DNA of 64,000 bases, taken from JAQGMJ01 sp036498945. GTDB lineage: Bacteria > Pseudomonadota > Gammaproteobacteria > Burkholderiales > JAEUOS01. Under the pieces are notes generated by a model, which was not told the origin of the DNA, did not search any database, and saw only the letters and a program-made list of their open reading frames with translations. Of the stretch, positions 52,423 to 62,600 are shown piece after piece; within the stretch, counting starts at the first letter, position 1, and every line of letters starts with the position of its first letter. Position numbers and translations under genes: made by a program. The stretch spans positions 27,789 through 91,788 of the forward strand of contig DASYEQ010000051.1 of NCBI GenBank assembly GCA_036498945.1, given 5' to 3'.

Positions 52423-53309
52423 AAGCCGCCGCCTTCGACTACATACGACCTGACACCCTGGGCGAGACACTGGATTTGCTGGCCCGGCATGGCGGTGACG
52501 CCAAGCTGATTGCCGGCGGCCAGAGCTTGGTGCCGATGATGGCCATGCGCCTGACGCGGCCGGCACTGCTGATCGACATCAACCGCCTGCAGGAGTTGAA
52601 ATCCTTGCACTGCGTCGATGCGTGCGTAACCATGGGCGCCGGCACGCGCCAGCGCAACGTCGAGGACGATACGGCGCTGCACGCGCGCCTGCCGCTTGTC
52701 AAATGCGCGCTCGACTGGGTCGGGCATGCGCAGACGCGTAATCGCGGTACCGTCGGCGGCAGCCTGGTGCATGCGGATCCATCGGCAGAGTTGCCGCTGG
52801 CGGCGCTGGTGCTGGGCGCGCGCCTGCATTTCCAAAGCAAGGCGGAGGGCAAGCGCGAATTGGCGGTCGAGGAATTTTTCCTCGGGCCGATGTTTTCCGC
52901 CACCGGCGAGGCCGAATGCCTGACGGCGATCGACTGGCCGCAATGGGGGCAAGGCGCTGGCGCGGCGTTTGATGAAGTGGCAATCCGCCACGGCGATTTC
53001 GCCCTCGCTTCGGCCGCGGCGCAGGTGCAAATGGATGCGCAAGGCGTGTGTCGGCGCGCCACCTTCGGCGTCGGCGGGGTCGATGGTGTGCCGCGCGCCT
53101 TTCCCGAAATCGCGCAGCGCCTGGTCGGCACGAGCCTGGAGGACGATCTGCTGCGCGAAGTGGCTGCCGATGCCGCCGCCGACTGCGCACCGGGCAACGA
53201 TCCGCATGCCAGCGCCGAATACCGGCGCCACCTCGCCACCGTGCTGATGCAGCGCGTGCTGCGGCAGGCGGCACAGCGCGCCATGGCCACCGTGGGAGCC
53301 CATGCATGA
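52419..53309 (+). CDS. Molybdenum hydroxylase FAD-binding (medium) subunit
   Basis: The 296-residue product matches the CoxM / FAD-binding domain of molybdopterin dehydrogenases. The FAD pyrophosphate motif is LIAGGQSLVPMMAMRLTRP, and the second FAD motif TRNRGTVGGSLVHADPSAEL is present. It carries electrons from the iron-sulfur subunit to an external acceptor. The start follows the family N-terminus (MKAAAFDYIRPDTL). Its stop overlaps the next start (ATGA). Confidence 0.92.
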   Translation: MKAAAFDYIRPDTLGETLDLLARHGGDAKLIAGGQSLVPMMAMRLTRPALLIDINRLQELKSLHCVDACVTMGAGTRQRNVEDDTALHARLPLVKCALDWVGHAQTRNRGTVGGSLVHADPSAELPLAALVLGARLHFQSKAEGKRELAVEEFFLGPMFSATGEAECLTAIDWPQWGQGAGAAFDEVAIRHGDFALASAAAQVQMDAQGVCRRATFGVGGVDGVPRAFPEIAQRLVGTSLEDDLLREVAADAAADCAPGNDPHASAEYRRHLATVLMQRVLRQAAQRAMATVGAHA

Positions 53310-53800
53310 GCAAGCGCAAGCTGGTGGACATTGCCATCAAGGTCAATGGCGTGGTGCGCGAGACGCAAGTCGAGGCCCGCACCACCCTGGTGGACTTCCT
53401 GCGCGACACCCTGTATCTCACCGGCACCCACATCGGCTGCGAGCACGGCGTGTGCGGCGCCTGCTCGGTGCTGCTGGATGGCGACCCGGTGCGCTCCTGT
53501 TGCATGTTCGCGGTGCAGGCCGACGGGCTTTCGGTGACCACGGTCGAAGGCCTGGCGCCGGAGCGCGGGCAATTGTCGGCGATCCAGGACGCTTTTTGCG
53601 AAAAGCACGCCATGCAATGCGGCTACTGTACGCCTGGCATGCTGATCGCCTGCCACGCGCTGGTGGCGCGCAATCCGCATCCGGACGAAGCCGAAATCCG
53701 CGAGGCGATCAGCGGCAACCTGTGTCGCTGTACCGGCTACCAGCAGATCGTCGACGCGGTCAAGCATGCTACCGGGCAAAAGAGCGGCGCGCATGACTGA
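53306..53800 (+). CDS. Molybdenum hydroxylase 2Fe-2S (small) subunit
   Basis: The 164-residue product has a plant-type 2Fe-2S cluster (GCEHGVCGACSVLLDG then SCC) and the second helical cluster (CGYCTPGML, NLCRCTGYQQI). It matches CoxS-like subunits in length. It is translationally coupled to both neighbours by 4- and 8-base overlaps, so the three subunits are made together. The second cluster relays electrons from the molybdenum site. Confidence 0.94.
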   Translation: MSKRKLVDIAIKVNGVVRETQVEARTTLVDFLRDTLYLTGTHIGCEHGVCGACSVLLDGDPVRSCCMFAVQADGLSVTTVEGLAPERGQLSAIQDAFCEKHAMQCGYCTPGMLIACHALVARNPHPDEAEIREAISGNLCRCTGYQQIVDAVKHATGQKSGAHD

Positions 53801-56189
53801 GCCGCGCAAATTCCGCTATATCGGCCGGCACCGGCGCGCGGTCGAGCACCGGCGTTTCGTGGTTGGCCGTGGACGCTACGCCGCGGACATCCAGTTGCAG
53901 GGGCTCTTGCACGTGGCGATTGTCGCCAGCCCCCATGCGCACGCGAAGATCATTTCCATCGACGCATCGGAGGCGCTCGCCATGCCGGGCGTGCACGCTG
54001 TGGTGACCGGCGAGGAACTCATTGCCAATACCGAGGCAATGCTGCCCGGCGTCGATGCGCCCCAGGTCAAGCGCTATCCGCTGGCGCACGACGTGGCGCG
54101 TTATTCCGGCGAGTGGGTGGTAGCAGTGGTGGCCGAGTCACGCGCGCTGGCCGAAGATGCTGCCGAACTGATCGAGGTGGAGTACGAGCCGCTGCCGCAC
54201 GCCGTCGACCCGGAAGCGGCGATGGGGGAGGGCGCGCCGCTGGTGCACCCGAAGCACGGTTCGAACGTCATTTTCCGCCGCGTATTCGACTGGGGCGAGG
54301 TGGATACGCATTTTGCCGCCGCCCCGCACAAGCTTTCCTACCGGGTGCGCTGGGCGCGCAGCTCGACGGTGCCGATCGAGACTTTTGTGGTCAGCGCCTG
54401 GCATAACGACGCCACCGGCATCCTGGATGTCTGGGCGTCGATCCAGATGCCCAAGTTCCCCGACCAGTTGGCGCGCGCGCTGCGTATGCCGGGTAACGCG
54501 GTGCGGGTGCATTTCGATGTGGACGTGGGCGGTAGTTACGGCGTCAAGCGCGGCATCAAGCACGCGGTGCTGGTGGGCTACCTCGCGCGCAAGCTAGGGC
54601 GGCCGGTGCGTTTTACCGAAGATCGGCTGGAAAACATGCGCGGCGGCGACATGCAGGGGCCGGACCGTATTTTCGACATCACCCTGGCTTTCGACGCAAA
54701 AGGCGTGATCAAGTCCATGCGCATGCGCGCGGTGGATGACGTCGGTGCCTACGCCGGCCGCTCGCCGCTGCAACTGGGCAAGCCGGTAGGCGCCATCGTC
54801 GGGCCGTATCGTATCGGCAGCGTGCAGTACGAGGCGGTGTCGGTGATGACCAACAAAACGCCGCAGGAGGCGGTGCGCGGCTTCGGTCAGGCGCCGACCA
54901 ATTACGCGATCGAAAGCGGCATCGACAAGGTGGCGCGCTTTCTCGGCATTGACCGCGTTGAACTGCGTCTGCGCAACCTGATTTCCAAGGAGGAGTTTCC
55001 TTACCTGATTCCCAGCGGCACCACCTATGACTCCGGCGATTACGCCACGGTGCTCGGCAAGGCGCTGGATGCCGCGCCGCTGAAGGAATTCGAGGCCGAG
55101 CGCGATGCCCTGCGCGCGCAAGGCAAGCTTGCCGGCATCGGCATCTCGACCTGCCTGGAACCGTCGGGCGGCAATTCCTCCTTCGAGCCGCTGTTCAATC
55201 CGAAGAACCTGACCACGACGTGGATGGACTCCTGCCTGATCCGTATCGACCTCAACGACGCGGTGACGGCGCTGATGGGCACTTCCACCTCGGGGCAGGC
55301 GCACGAGACCCTGGTCTCCACGGTCGTGGGCGAAGTGCTGGAACGCGAGCCCGACAGCATTCGCGTACTGCACGCCGATTCCCTCAACGCACTGCCATCG
55401 AACAGCCCGGTGGGCAGCCGCATGGCCATCATGCTGGGCGGGGCGGCGGCAGGGGCGGCGAAAAAGCTCAAGGCCAAGCTGCTGCGCATCGCCGCGCACA
55501 ACCTTGGTGTACCGGTGGCCGATTTGCAGTACGAAAGCGGGAATGTCTTCGTCGCGGCCGCGCCGGACAAGCGCATGACCTGGGCGCAACTGGTCGAGAT
55601 CGCCCATCGCCGCTATCACCAACTGCCGCCGGGGGATGAGCCCGGGCTGCAGGAGAAATTCGTGATGGAAGTACCCACCGGCGGCATGCTGCCCACCGCT
55701 GATGGCCGGGTGCAGATGTATCCCTGCCATTCCTTCGAATCGCATCTGCTGTTGGCGAGCATCGATCCCGACACCGGCAAGGCGACGATCCACCGTTATG
55801 TGTGCGGCCACGACTGCGGAGTGATGATCAGCCCGGACGTGGTGCACGGCATGACCTACGGGGGCATCGCCCACGGCCTGGGCGCGGCGCTGATGGAAAA
55901 ATTCGCCTTTTCCGCCGACGGCCAGTTGCTTGCGGGCACCTTCATGGATTACCTGCTGCCCAGTTCCAAGGAGGTGCCTTCCATCACCATCGTCGACCAT
56001 TGCACGCCGTCGCCCCTGACCGAATTCGGCCAGAAGGGCTCGGGCGAGGCGGGTTACCTCGGCAGCCCGGCGGCGATCGCCGGCGCGCTCAACGACGCGC
56101 TGGCGCAAGTCGGCGCCTCCATCGACGAACTTCCCATGACCCCGCATGCGCTGTGGAACGCGCTGCGCAAGCGCCGCGACATCGCCTGA
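53793..56189 (+). CDS. Molybdenum hydroxylase Mo-pterin-binding (large) subunit
   Basis: The 798-residue product is the catalytic subunit of a xanthine-dehydrogenase-family enzyme. It has FVVGRGRYAADIQLQGLLHV at the start, VDVGGSYGVKRGIKHAVL, VRGFGQAPTNYAIES and the catalytic glutamate in FGQKGSGEAGYLG near the C-terminus. The AYxCSFR active-site loop of form I CO dehydrogenase is absent, so this is not a CO dehydrogenase. Candidate substrates are N-heterocyclic or aromatic compounds. A possible extension start lies 27 bases upstream; 53793 fits the overlap. Confidence 0.92.
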   Translation: MTEPRKFRYIGRHRRAVEHRRFVVGRGRYAADIQLQGLLHVAIVASPHAHAKIISIDASEALAMPGVHAVVTGEELIANTEAMLPGVDAPQVKRYPLAHDVARYSGEWVVAVVAESRALAEDAAELIEVEYEPLPHAVDPEAAMGEGAPLVHPKHGSNVIFRRVFDWGEVDTHFAAAPHKLSYRVRWARSSTVPIETFVVSAWHNDATGILDVWASIQMPKFPDQLARALRMPGNAVRVHFDVDVGGSYGVKRGIKHAVLVGYLARKLGRPVRFTEDRLENMRGGDMQGPDRIFDITLAFDAKGVIKSMRMRAVDDVGAYAGRSPLQLGKPVGAIVGPYRIGSVQYEAVSVMTNKTPQEAVRGFGQAPTNYAIESGIDKVARFLGIDRVELRLRNLISKEEFPYLIPSGTTYDSGDYATVLGKALDAAPLKEFEAERDALRAQGKLAGIGISTCLEPSGGNSSFEPLFNPKNLTTTWMDSCLIRIDLNDAVTALMGTSTSGQAHETLVSTVVGEVLEREPDSIRVLHADSLNALPSNSPVGSRMAIMLGGAAAGAAKKLKAKLLRIAAHNLGVPVADLQYESGNVFVAAAPDKRMTWAQLVEIAHRRYHQLPPGDEPGLQEKFVMEVPTGGMLPTADGRVQMYPCHSFESHLLLASIDPDTGKATIHRYVCGHDCGVMISPDVVHGMTYGGIAHGLGAALMEKFAFSADGQLLAGTFMDYLLPSSKEVPSITIVDHCTPSPLTEFGQKGSGEAGYLGSPAAIAGALNDALAQVGASIDELPMTPHALWNALRKRRDIA

Positions 56190-56233
56190 AAGCCTCACGG
56201 ACAACCATCACGCCAACCTTACGGAGCTCAACA

Positions 56234-56965
56234 ATGCGCGAACACGTCAACATCCAGCAGGACGGCCGCATCCTGCGCATCACTTTCAACCGCCCCGCGG
56301 ACAACGGCATCTCGGACGCCATGGCCGCCGCGTTCGTCGAGGCCCTGGGCACCGCTCATCAAACCTCCGACGTGGTGCTGGTGAAAAGCGTCGGTCCTGA
56401 CTACTGTACCGGCCGCTCGCGCGACCCCGGCCAGGCCCCGCCCTCGGCCGAAGCCTACACGCGGCGCCCGGAGTACGACGCCATCTTCAACAGCTACAAG
56501 GCGATCCGCAATTGCCTCATTCCCGTGGTCACGGCCATCGAAGGCCGTGCGATGGGCTTCGGCGCGGCGATCGCCGGGCTGTGCGACGTCTCGTTCGCCA
56601 GCGACAAGGCCAGCTTCAATATTCCCGAGATCGCGCACAACGTGATGCCGACGATGGTGATGTCCGCGCTGTACGACCGCGTCTCGCGCAACGCGCTGAT
56701 GTGGATGGCCTACTCCACCGAATTCATCGATGCGCAGCGCGCGCTGCTCTACGGCATGGTCAGCACGGTGGTGCCGGCGGCGCAACTGGACAAGGCGGCG
56801 GAGGACTTTTGCCAGCTGGTGCTCTCGCGCCCGCGCCCGGCGGTGCTGGGCCTGAAGGAATACCTGCATGTCGCCCCGCGCATGGACGAACTGGGGGCGA
56901 TCGATTACGCGCGCAGCCTGCATTCGATCGTCAACACGTCTGCGGAGATGAAACGCAAGCATTGA
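56234..56965 (+). CDS. Enoyl-CoA hydratase/isomerase family protein
   Basis: The 243-residue crotonase-fold product has ILRITFNRPADNGISDAMAA, an oxyanion-hole region GFGAAIAGLCDVSFAS, and IPEIAHNVMPTMVMS with the conserved acid. The first oxyanion loop is unusual (PDYCTGRSRDPG in place of the common FCAGGD type) and the first catalytic glutamate region reads AIAGLCD, so hydratase activity is not certain. The gene is 44 bases after the Mo subunit and probably in the same operon. It could act on a CoA ester formed downstream of the hydroxylation. Confidence 0.82.
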   Translation: MREHVNIQQDGRILRITFNRPADNGISDAMAAAFVEALGTAHQTSDVVLVKSVGPDYCTGRSRDPGQAPPSAEAYTRRPEYDAIFNSYKAIRNCLIPVVTAIEGRAMGFGAAIAGLCDVSFASDKASFNIPEIAHNVMPTMVMSALYDRVSRNALMWMAYSTEFIDAQRALLYGMVSTVVPAAQLDKAAEDFCQLVLSRPRPAVLGLKEYLHVAPRMDELGAIDYARSLHSIVNTSAEMKRKH

Positions 56966-57032
56966 TGCAGCCGTAAAGGCGGCCGGCGCAGGAACGCCGG
57001 CCCCTCAATAAATAAATCCAAAGGAGACCGAG

Positions 57033-58028
57033 ATGGGACAAAAGCAGAGTGAGCGCAGGGACTTCCTGCGTGCCGCCGGCGCCGTGGCGCTCGGCGCCGG
57101 ACCGCTTGCCGCATGGGCACAGGCCGCGCCGACCGGCAAGGTGATCAAACTGATTGTCGGCTTTCCGCCGGGCCAGGCGACCGACACCGTGACGCGCCTT
57201 CTCGCAGACAAGATGCAGGCCGCCACCGGCAACACCTATGTGGTGGACAACCGGCCAGGGCAAGGCGGTAGCCTGGCGCTGGGTGTGCTGGCGAAATCGC
57301 CGCCGGACGGCAGCACCATGATGATGGTGCACATGTCGGCGATGGCCACCAACCCTCACCTCTACAAGAACGTGCCGTACGATGCGGTGAAGGATTTCGA
57401 GGCCGTGGGCCTGGTGGGCGACCTGCCGTTCGTGATGGTCTGCAACCCGTCGCTGCCGGTGCAAAACGTCGCCGAGCTGGTGGCCTACGCCAAGGCGCAC
57501 CCCAACAAGCTCACCAACTCGTCCTCCGGCAACGGCACCGTCTCGCATCTGGCGATGGAGGAGTTCAAGCGCCAGGCGGGCGTTGCCATCACCCACGTGC
57601 CTTACAAGGGCAGTGCCCAGGGCATCACCGACGTGATCGCCGGCACCGTGTCGATGGCACTGGAGACCGCGCCGGCGGTGCAGCCTTTCGTGCAGTCCGG
57701 CAAGCTGCGCGCGCTCGCCGCCGGCACCACCAAGCGCCTGGCGTGGATACCCAATGTGCCGACGCTTGCCGAACTGGGCTACAACGGCATCAATGCCGTC
57801 ACCTGGCTGATGCTGATCTACCCGGCCGGCACGCCCAAGGCAATGGTCAACTCGCACTTCGAAGCGATCAACAAGATCGTCGCCATGCCGGAAATCGAGC
57901 AGCGCTTCGCTTCCCTCGGCGTGCTGCCGCGCTCCAGTAAAAGCCCGGACGAGGCCGATGCCTACATCCGCTCCGAATTTGTCGCCTGGGGCGCGGTGGT
58001 CAAGCGCAGCGGCACCGTGCTGGAGTGA
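57033..58028 (+). CDS. Bug/TctC-family solute receptor with twin-arginine-type signal
   Basis: The 331-residue product has SERRDFLRAAGAVALGAGPL, a twin-arginine signal with cleavage near AWAQA. That is uncommon for Bug proteins, which usually use Sec. The Bug core follows: KLIVGFPPGQATDTVTRLL, MVCNPSLPVQNVAELVAYAK, VSHLAMEEFKRQAG and ITHVPYKGSAQGITDVIAG. The PGG signature is PGQ here. It is in the molybdenum hydroxylase operon, so it probably captures that enzyme's substrate. AAAGGAGACCGAG is the ribosome binding site. Confidence 0.9.
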   Translation: MGQKQSERRDFLRAAGAVALGAGPLAAWAQAAPTGKVIKLIVGFPPGQATDTVTRLLADKMQAATGNTYVVDNRPGQGGSLALGVLAKSPPDGSTMMMVHMSAMATNPHLYKNVPYDAVKDFEAVGLVGDLPFVMVCNPSLPVQNVAELVAYAKAHPNKLTNSSSGNGTVSHLAMEEFKRQAGVAITHVPYKGSAQGITDVIAGTVSMALETAPAVQPFVQSGKLRALAAGTTKRLAWIPNVPTLAELGYNGINAVTWLMLIYPAGTPKAMVNSHFEAINKIVAMPEIEQRFASLGVLPRSSKSPDEADAYIRSEFVAWGAVVKRSGTVLE

Positions 58029-58033
58029 GCGCC

Positions 58034-58999
58034 ATGCGTCTCTTGAAAATCGCGGCCATCGCGCTGCTGGCCGCGGGCGCGCATTGCGCCTGCGCGCAAT
58101 CCTGGCCCTCCCGCCCGCTGCGGGTCCTGGTGCCGTACCCGCCGGGCGGCTCGACCGACATCCTGAGCCGCCTGGTCGGGCAGACCCTGGGCGAAACGCT
58201 GGGTCAGCCGGTGGTGGTGGAAAACCGCGGCGGTGCCAACGGCACCATTGCCGGCAGCTATTTCGCCAAGGCGGCGGCGGACGACCATTTCTTTCTGGTC
58301 GTCTCGCTGCCGATGATGGCAGTCAACCCGTACCTTTACGCCAAGCCGGGCTACGAGCCCGATACCGATTTCACGCCTGTCGGGCTGATGGCGCAGACGC
58401 CGGATGTGATGGTGGTGGCACCCGCACTGCCGGTGCATAGCCTTCGCGAACTGGCGGATTATGGTCACGCCCATCCGGGCAAGCTGACCTACTCCAGCTC
58501 AGGGGTCGGCAGCGCCGGCCACCTGCTCAATGAGTTGTTCCGCACCACGGTGGGCATCGAGCTGCTGCACGCACCTTATCGCGGCAACGGCCCGGCGATG
58601 CAGGCGCTGTTGTCCGGCGACGTGCAGTTCACCACCGACAACCTGCCGCAATTGCTGCCGCAGATCCGCGCGCAGAAGTTGCGGCCGATCGCCGTCAGCA
58701 CGCAAAAGCGCTGGTTTCAGCTGCCCGAGGTGCCGACGTTTGCCGAGTCCGGCTATGCCGGCATGACCACCAGCGCCTGGTTCGGGCTGGTGGCGCAGGC
58801 GAAAACCTCGCCGGAGGTGGTAGGGCGGATGAACCGCGCCCTGGTTAGCGTGCTGAAAAAGCCCGATTTCGTCGCCAAACTGGCCGAGTTCAGTTTCGAG
58901 CCGCTGCCGGGGACCCGCGAGGACATGGTCGCCGCCACCGAGCGCGAGCGCGGTGTGTGGAAGCGGGTGGTCGCGACCTCCGGCGCGAAGGCCGACTAG
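58034..58999 (+). CDS. Bug/TctC-family solute receptor, second copy in tandem
   Basis: The 321-residue product has a Sec signal (LLKIAAIALLAAGAHCACAQ) and the Bug signature VLVPYPPGGSTDILSRLVG. The ATG at 58034 is preferred over a GTG at 58025 because GGAG lies 8 bases before it. It starts 5 bases after the preceding Bug gene stops. The two are clearly different in sequence, so they may bind related ligands. It is the last gene of the operon; no clear terminator was seen. Confidence 0.88.
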   Translation: MRLLKIAAIALLAAGAHCACAQSWPSRPLRVLVPYPPGGSTDILSRLVGQTLGETLGQPVVVENRGGANGTIAGSYFAKAAADDHFFLVVSLPMMAVNPYLYAKPGYEPDTDFTPVGLMAQTPDVMVVAPALPVHSLRELADYGHAHPGKLTYSSSGVGSAGHLLNELFRTTVGIELLHAPYRGNGPAMQALLSGDVQFTTDNLPQLLPQIRAQKLRPIAVSTQKRWFQLPEVPTFAESGYAGMTTSAWFGLVAQAKTSPEVVGRMNRALVSVLKKPDFVAKLAEFSFEPLPGTREDMVAATERERGVWKRVVATSGAKAD

Positions 59000-59653
59000 G
59001 TTGATTGGCTGAACAAGAGGCAATTTCGGAAAACGTGGGGCATGTGTGGGTTTACGCTGCCCCATTCTGGCCTACATTTTTGCGCCCCGGTCGATCCGGG
59101 GAGGTGGCGCAACGGCTGTTTGGAAACCCAGGAACCCAAGGCATCAGACCCGCTGTGCATGTGTGATTTCAGCTTGGCGGGAGTCGGTATGCGGGACGCC
59201 AGTAGTTTCAGTCGGAACCATCAGCAGATGTGGAGCAGCGGGGATTTTTCACCCATCGCGCCGTTTTTCAGTGTTCTTTCCGCTGGCGAGCGGCATCGCC
59301 TGGCGCGCGACCTGCCGGCCCTGGCGCACAAGCACAGCGTCCTCGGCAATCATAACTTTTACGCCCCGGCGGAATACCTCGAGGTGGTGGCACCGCGCCA
59401 CTGATCCTGGCGCCCTCGATTGATGCCGGATCGTGTTCCGTAAGCACCGTGCTTCAGCGGATTCGCGCCAAATTGGCATCGGTAGGTATAAATTCGTATA
59501 CGGGACGCGAGATTTGGTGCATCCGTCCTTCGTGGATATGCGTAAGATGCGCGGAACCCAAAAACGCCCGCTTTAGATGATTGGGACAAGGCTGGTGCAG
59601 GCCGTTGCGAAATGGCCGCACCTGCCGTCGGGCACGTTGGTAATAGGTGCAAG
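59000..59653. other. Long intergenic region with a gene remnant
   Basis: Bases 59042-59404 form one open frame, part of which resembles methyltransferase ends (see the pseudogene entry). The rest (59405-59653) leads to the BTAD regulator and should carry its promoter, but no consensus boxes were clear. AT content is slightly raised near 59480-59580. Confidence 0.5.
59189..59404 (+). pseudogene. Remnant of a SAM-dependent methyltransferase gene (internal deletion)
   Basis: The 71-codon frame joins NHQQMWSSGDFSPIAPFF, which resembles the start of UbiE-type methyltransferases, to RDLPALAHKHSVLGN...PAEYLEVVAPRH, which resembles their C-terminus. The SAM-binding core (about 180 residues) is missing, and the join is in frame. 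The frame is open further up to 59042, but those residues show no similarity. This suggests a large internal deletion rather than a functional gene. The resemblance is by eye, so the call is tentative. Confidence 0.4.
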
Positions 59654-62600
59654 ATGAAAACAAGACTGGCTAAACTAAGCAAGCCGAGAATCCGTGGCGC
59701 GGTGCGGCGCGAACGTTTGTTCGCCTTATTGGACCGCTATCGCGCGCAGCCGGCAACCTGGGTGGCGGGGCCGCCCGGGGCGGGCAAGACCGTATTGGTT
59801 TCCACCTACCTGGAGGCGCGCGGTCTGCCGGCGGTCTGGTTCGAGGTCGACGGGGGCGAATCCGATCCGGCGGCGTTCTTTTATCACCTGCGCCTGGCGG
59901 TGGAAAACTGCGGCAGCGAGAAAAAGGAAGCGCTGCCCCTTTTGACGCCCGAGTACATGGCCGACCTGCCCGGCTTTGCGCGGCGTTTTTTCCGCGGCTT
60001 TTTCCTGCGCCTGGAACCACCTGCCGCACTGGTCCTGGATAACTACCAGGAAGTGCAGGTAGGTTCGGTCTTTCACACCCTGATCGAGCGCATGCTGGCC
60101 GAGGTGCCGGAAGGCATCAACGTCTTCGTCCTCTCCCGTACCGCCCCGCCGGAAGAATGCACGCGCCTGGTGGTGGGCAAGGCGATCGCGCAAATCGGTT
60201 TCGACGACCTGCGCCTGACGCGCGAGGAAACCGCGCTGATGGCCGGCTGCGGCTTTCCGCGCGACGAGCAAAGCCTGGATGCGCTGTACGCCCAGGCTGA
60301 CGGCTGGGCTGCCGGCACCATTCTGATGGCCGACCGCATGAAGCGCACCGGGTCGCTGGGGACGGTGTCGCATCCCGGCGAGATGGATTCGGTGTTCGCC
60401 TATTTTGCCGGCGAGGTATTTCAGAACCTGCCGCAGATGGCGCGCTCAGTGCTGATGCGCACCTCCTTCCTGCCGCACATGAGCGCGCAGGTGGCCGCGC
60501 GCATCTGTGGTGAGCCGCATGCCGGCGGCGTGCTCGAGGAGATGTTCAAGCGGCACCTGTTCACCGACCGCCGCGGCGGCGCCGAACCGGTGTATCACTA
60601 TCATGCCTTGTTCAGCGCCTTTCTGCGCGAGGAGGCGCGCCAGGCGCTGCCGCCGGAAGATTTCGCCTGCCTGATCAGCGACTCCGCCGATCTCCTGGCC
60701 GCCGACGGCGCGGTCGACCAGGCGGTGGCGCTGTACCTGCGGGTGGAGCGCTGGGATCGCGCGCGCAGCGCCATCCTGCAGGCCGCTTCCTCGCTGGTGG
60801 CGCAGGGGCGCCTGGAAACGCTGAAGGAGTGGATCCTGGCGCTGCCGGTGGCGGCGCTCCTGGCCGAGCCCTGGCTGCGTTTCTGGCTGGCCTCTTGCTA
60901 CGTCGCCGCCGTGCCCAAGCGGGCGCGCGAGATTTTCGAGGAAGCCTATCGCGGCTTCGTTTCACGCGGCGACAGTGTCGGCCAGATGGCCGCCGCCGCG
61001 GCGATGATCGAAACCCACATGCTGGATTTCGAATCAGCCTCACTCAGGCCCTGGGTGGCGGCGCTGGAAGAACTGCTGCGCGGGGAGCCGCGATTTCCCT
61101 CGCGCGAACTGGCGCTGCGCGTGCATTGCGCTTGCGTCCTCGGCACCTTCAACGAGCAGCCGGGGCATCCGCTCCTGGCGGCGAGCGTGCGCCGCATCGA
61201 TAGCATGCTGGCGGAAGATATCGAGCCCAACCGCAAGGTGGTGGCGGGCGCGACGCTCCTGCCTTACTGCGCCTGGAAGGGCGACGTCGAGCTCGCCACG
61301 CGTACTTTCAGCCGCATCGAGCCGCTGATGGCCGGGCCGGCGGTGCAACCGCTGGCGCGTCACTGGTGGCGCGTGCGCCAGGCGACGTTCCACATCTGGC
61401 GCATGCAGTACGGCGAGATGGAGCAAGCACTGGACGAGGCGCGGCAGATCGCCGAGTCGCACAACTGGCGCGCCGGCGCCCCCTTCGGCTGCCTGATGTC
61501 GGCGCTGCTGGCGGCCTTCCGCCACGACGCCGCCGGCGCCCGCGTGGTAGCGCAGCGCTTCGAATCGCTGCGCAATCCAGGCAAGCCGGGTGACGATCTC
61601 TATGGCCACATGGTGTACGCGGCCTGCGCGGTCGCCGAAGGCGACTACGCACTCGCGCTGAGCCTGCAGGACCAGGCGATGGCCGGGGCCGAGCGCATGT
61701 GGTTCCCCACGCGCTACGTGGCGATGATCAACCACGTGCAGATGTTGCTGCAGGTGGGGGAGGCGGACCGCGCCCAGGCAAGCCTGGAGCGCGTGCAGGG
61801 GCTCGTGGGCGGCGTCGGCCTGGACTGCTGCGAGATGGAAGTGCGCTTGCTGGAGGCGGGCGTGGCCTGGGCGCGCGGAGACGCAGCGTGCTGCGAGGCC
61901 GCGCTCAGGTTGTGCCTGCCGTATTTCCGCCGGCGCGGCTTTTTCGGCTATACCTTCCGCTGGATGCCTGAGATGGTGGGCCACCTATTGCTGCAGGCCC
62001 TGCATGCCGGCATCGAGAGCGACTACGTGCGCATGGTGATCCAGGAGCTGCAACTGGCGCCGCCGGCGCGCGAAGTGGAAGCCTGGCCCTGGCCGGTGAA
62101 GATCTACACCCTCGGCCATTTCCGTGTGGTGATCGACGGCGAGCCGCTCACCTTCAACGGCAAGGCGCAGAAAAAGCCGCTGGAGTTGCTGAAGGCGCTG
62201 GTGGCCCTGGGGGGACGCGATGTCGATTTCCCCATGCTGGTCGAACTGCTCTGGCCGGATGCCGAGGACGCGCGCAAGTCCGGCGAGATGACGCTGTCGC
62301 GCCTGCGCAAGCTGCTCGGCCGCGCCGAAGCGGTGCAGATCGCCGACGGCAAGCTCGCCCTCAACCCGGCGCTGGTCTGGGTCGACGCCGAAGCCTTCGA
62401 AGACCTGCTACAACCGCTGCCCCAAGGCAGCCTGACCCTGCGCATGCAGGGCGCGGGCGGCACGCCTTGCGATCGCGAGGCGCGTGCCGCTGCCGCGTTG
62501 GCGCTGTATCGCGGCCACTTCCTCGGCCATGAGCCGCCGGTGCAATGGGCGCAATCGATGGCCGATCGCCTGCGCGCCAAATACCTGCGCCAGGTGCTGG

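Noticed and set aside
53793..56189. Form I CO dehydrogenase large subunit
   Set aside because: The AYxCSFR cysteine loop that defines CoxL is absent.
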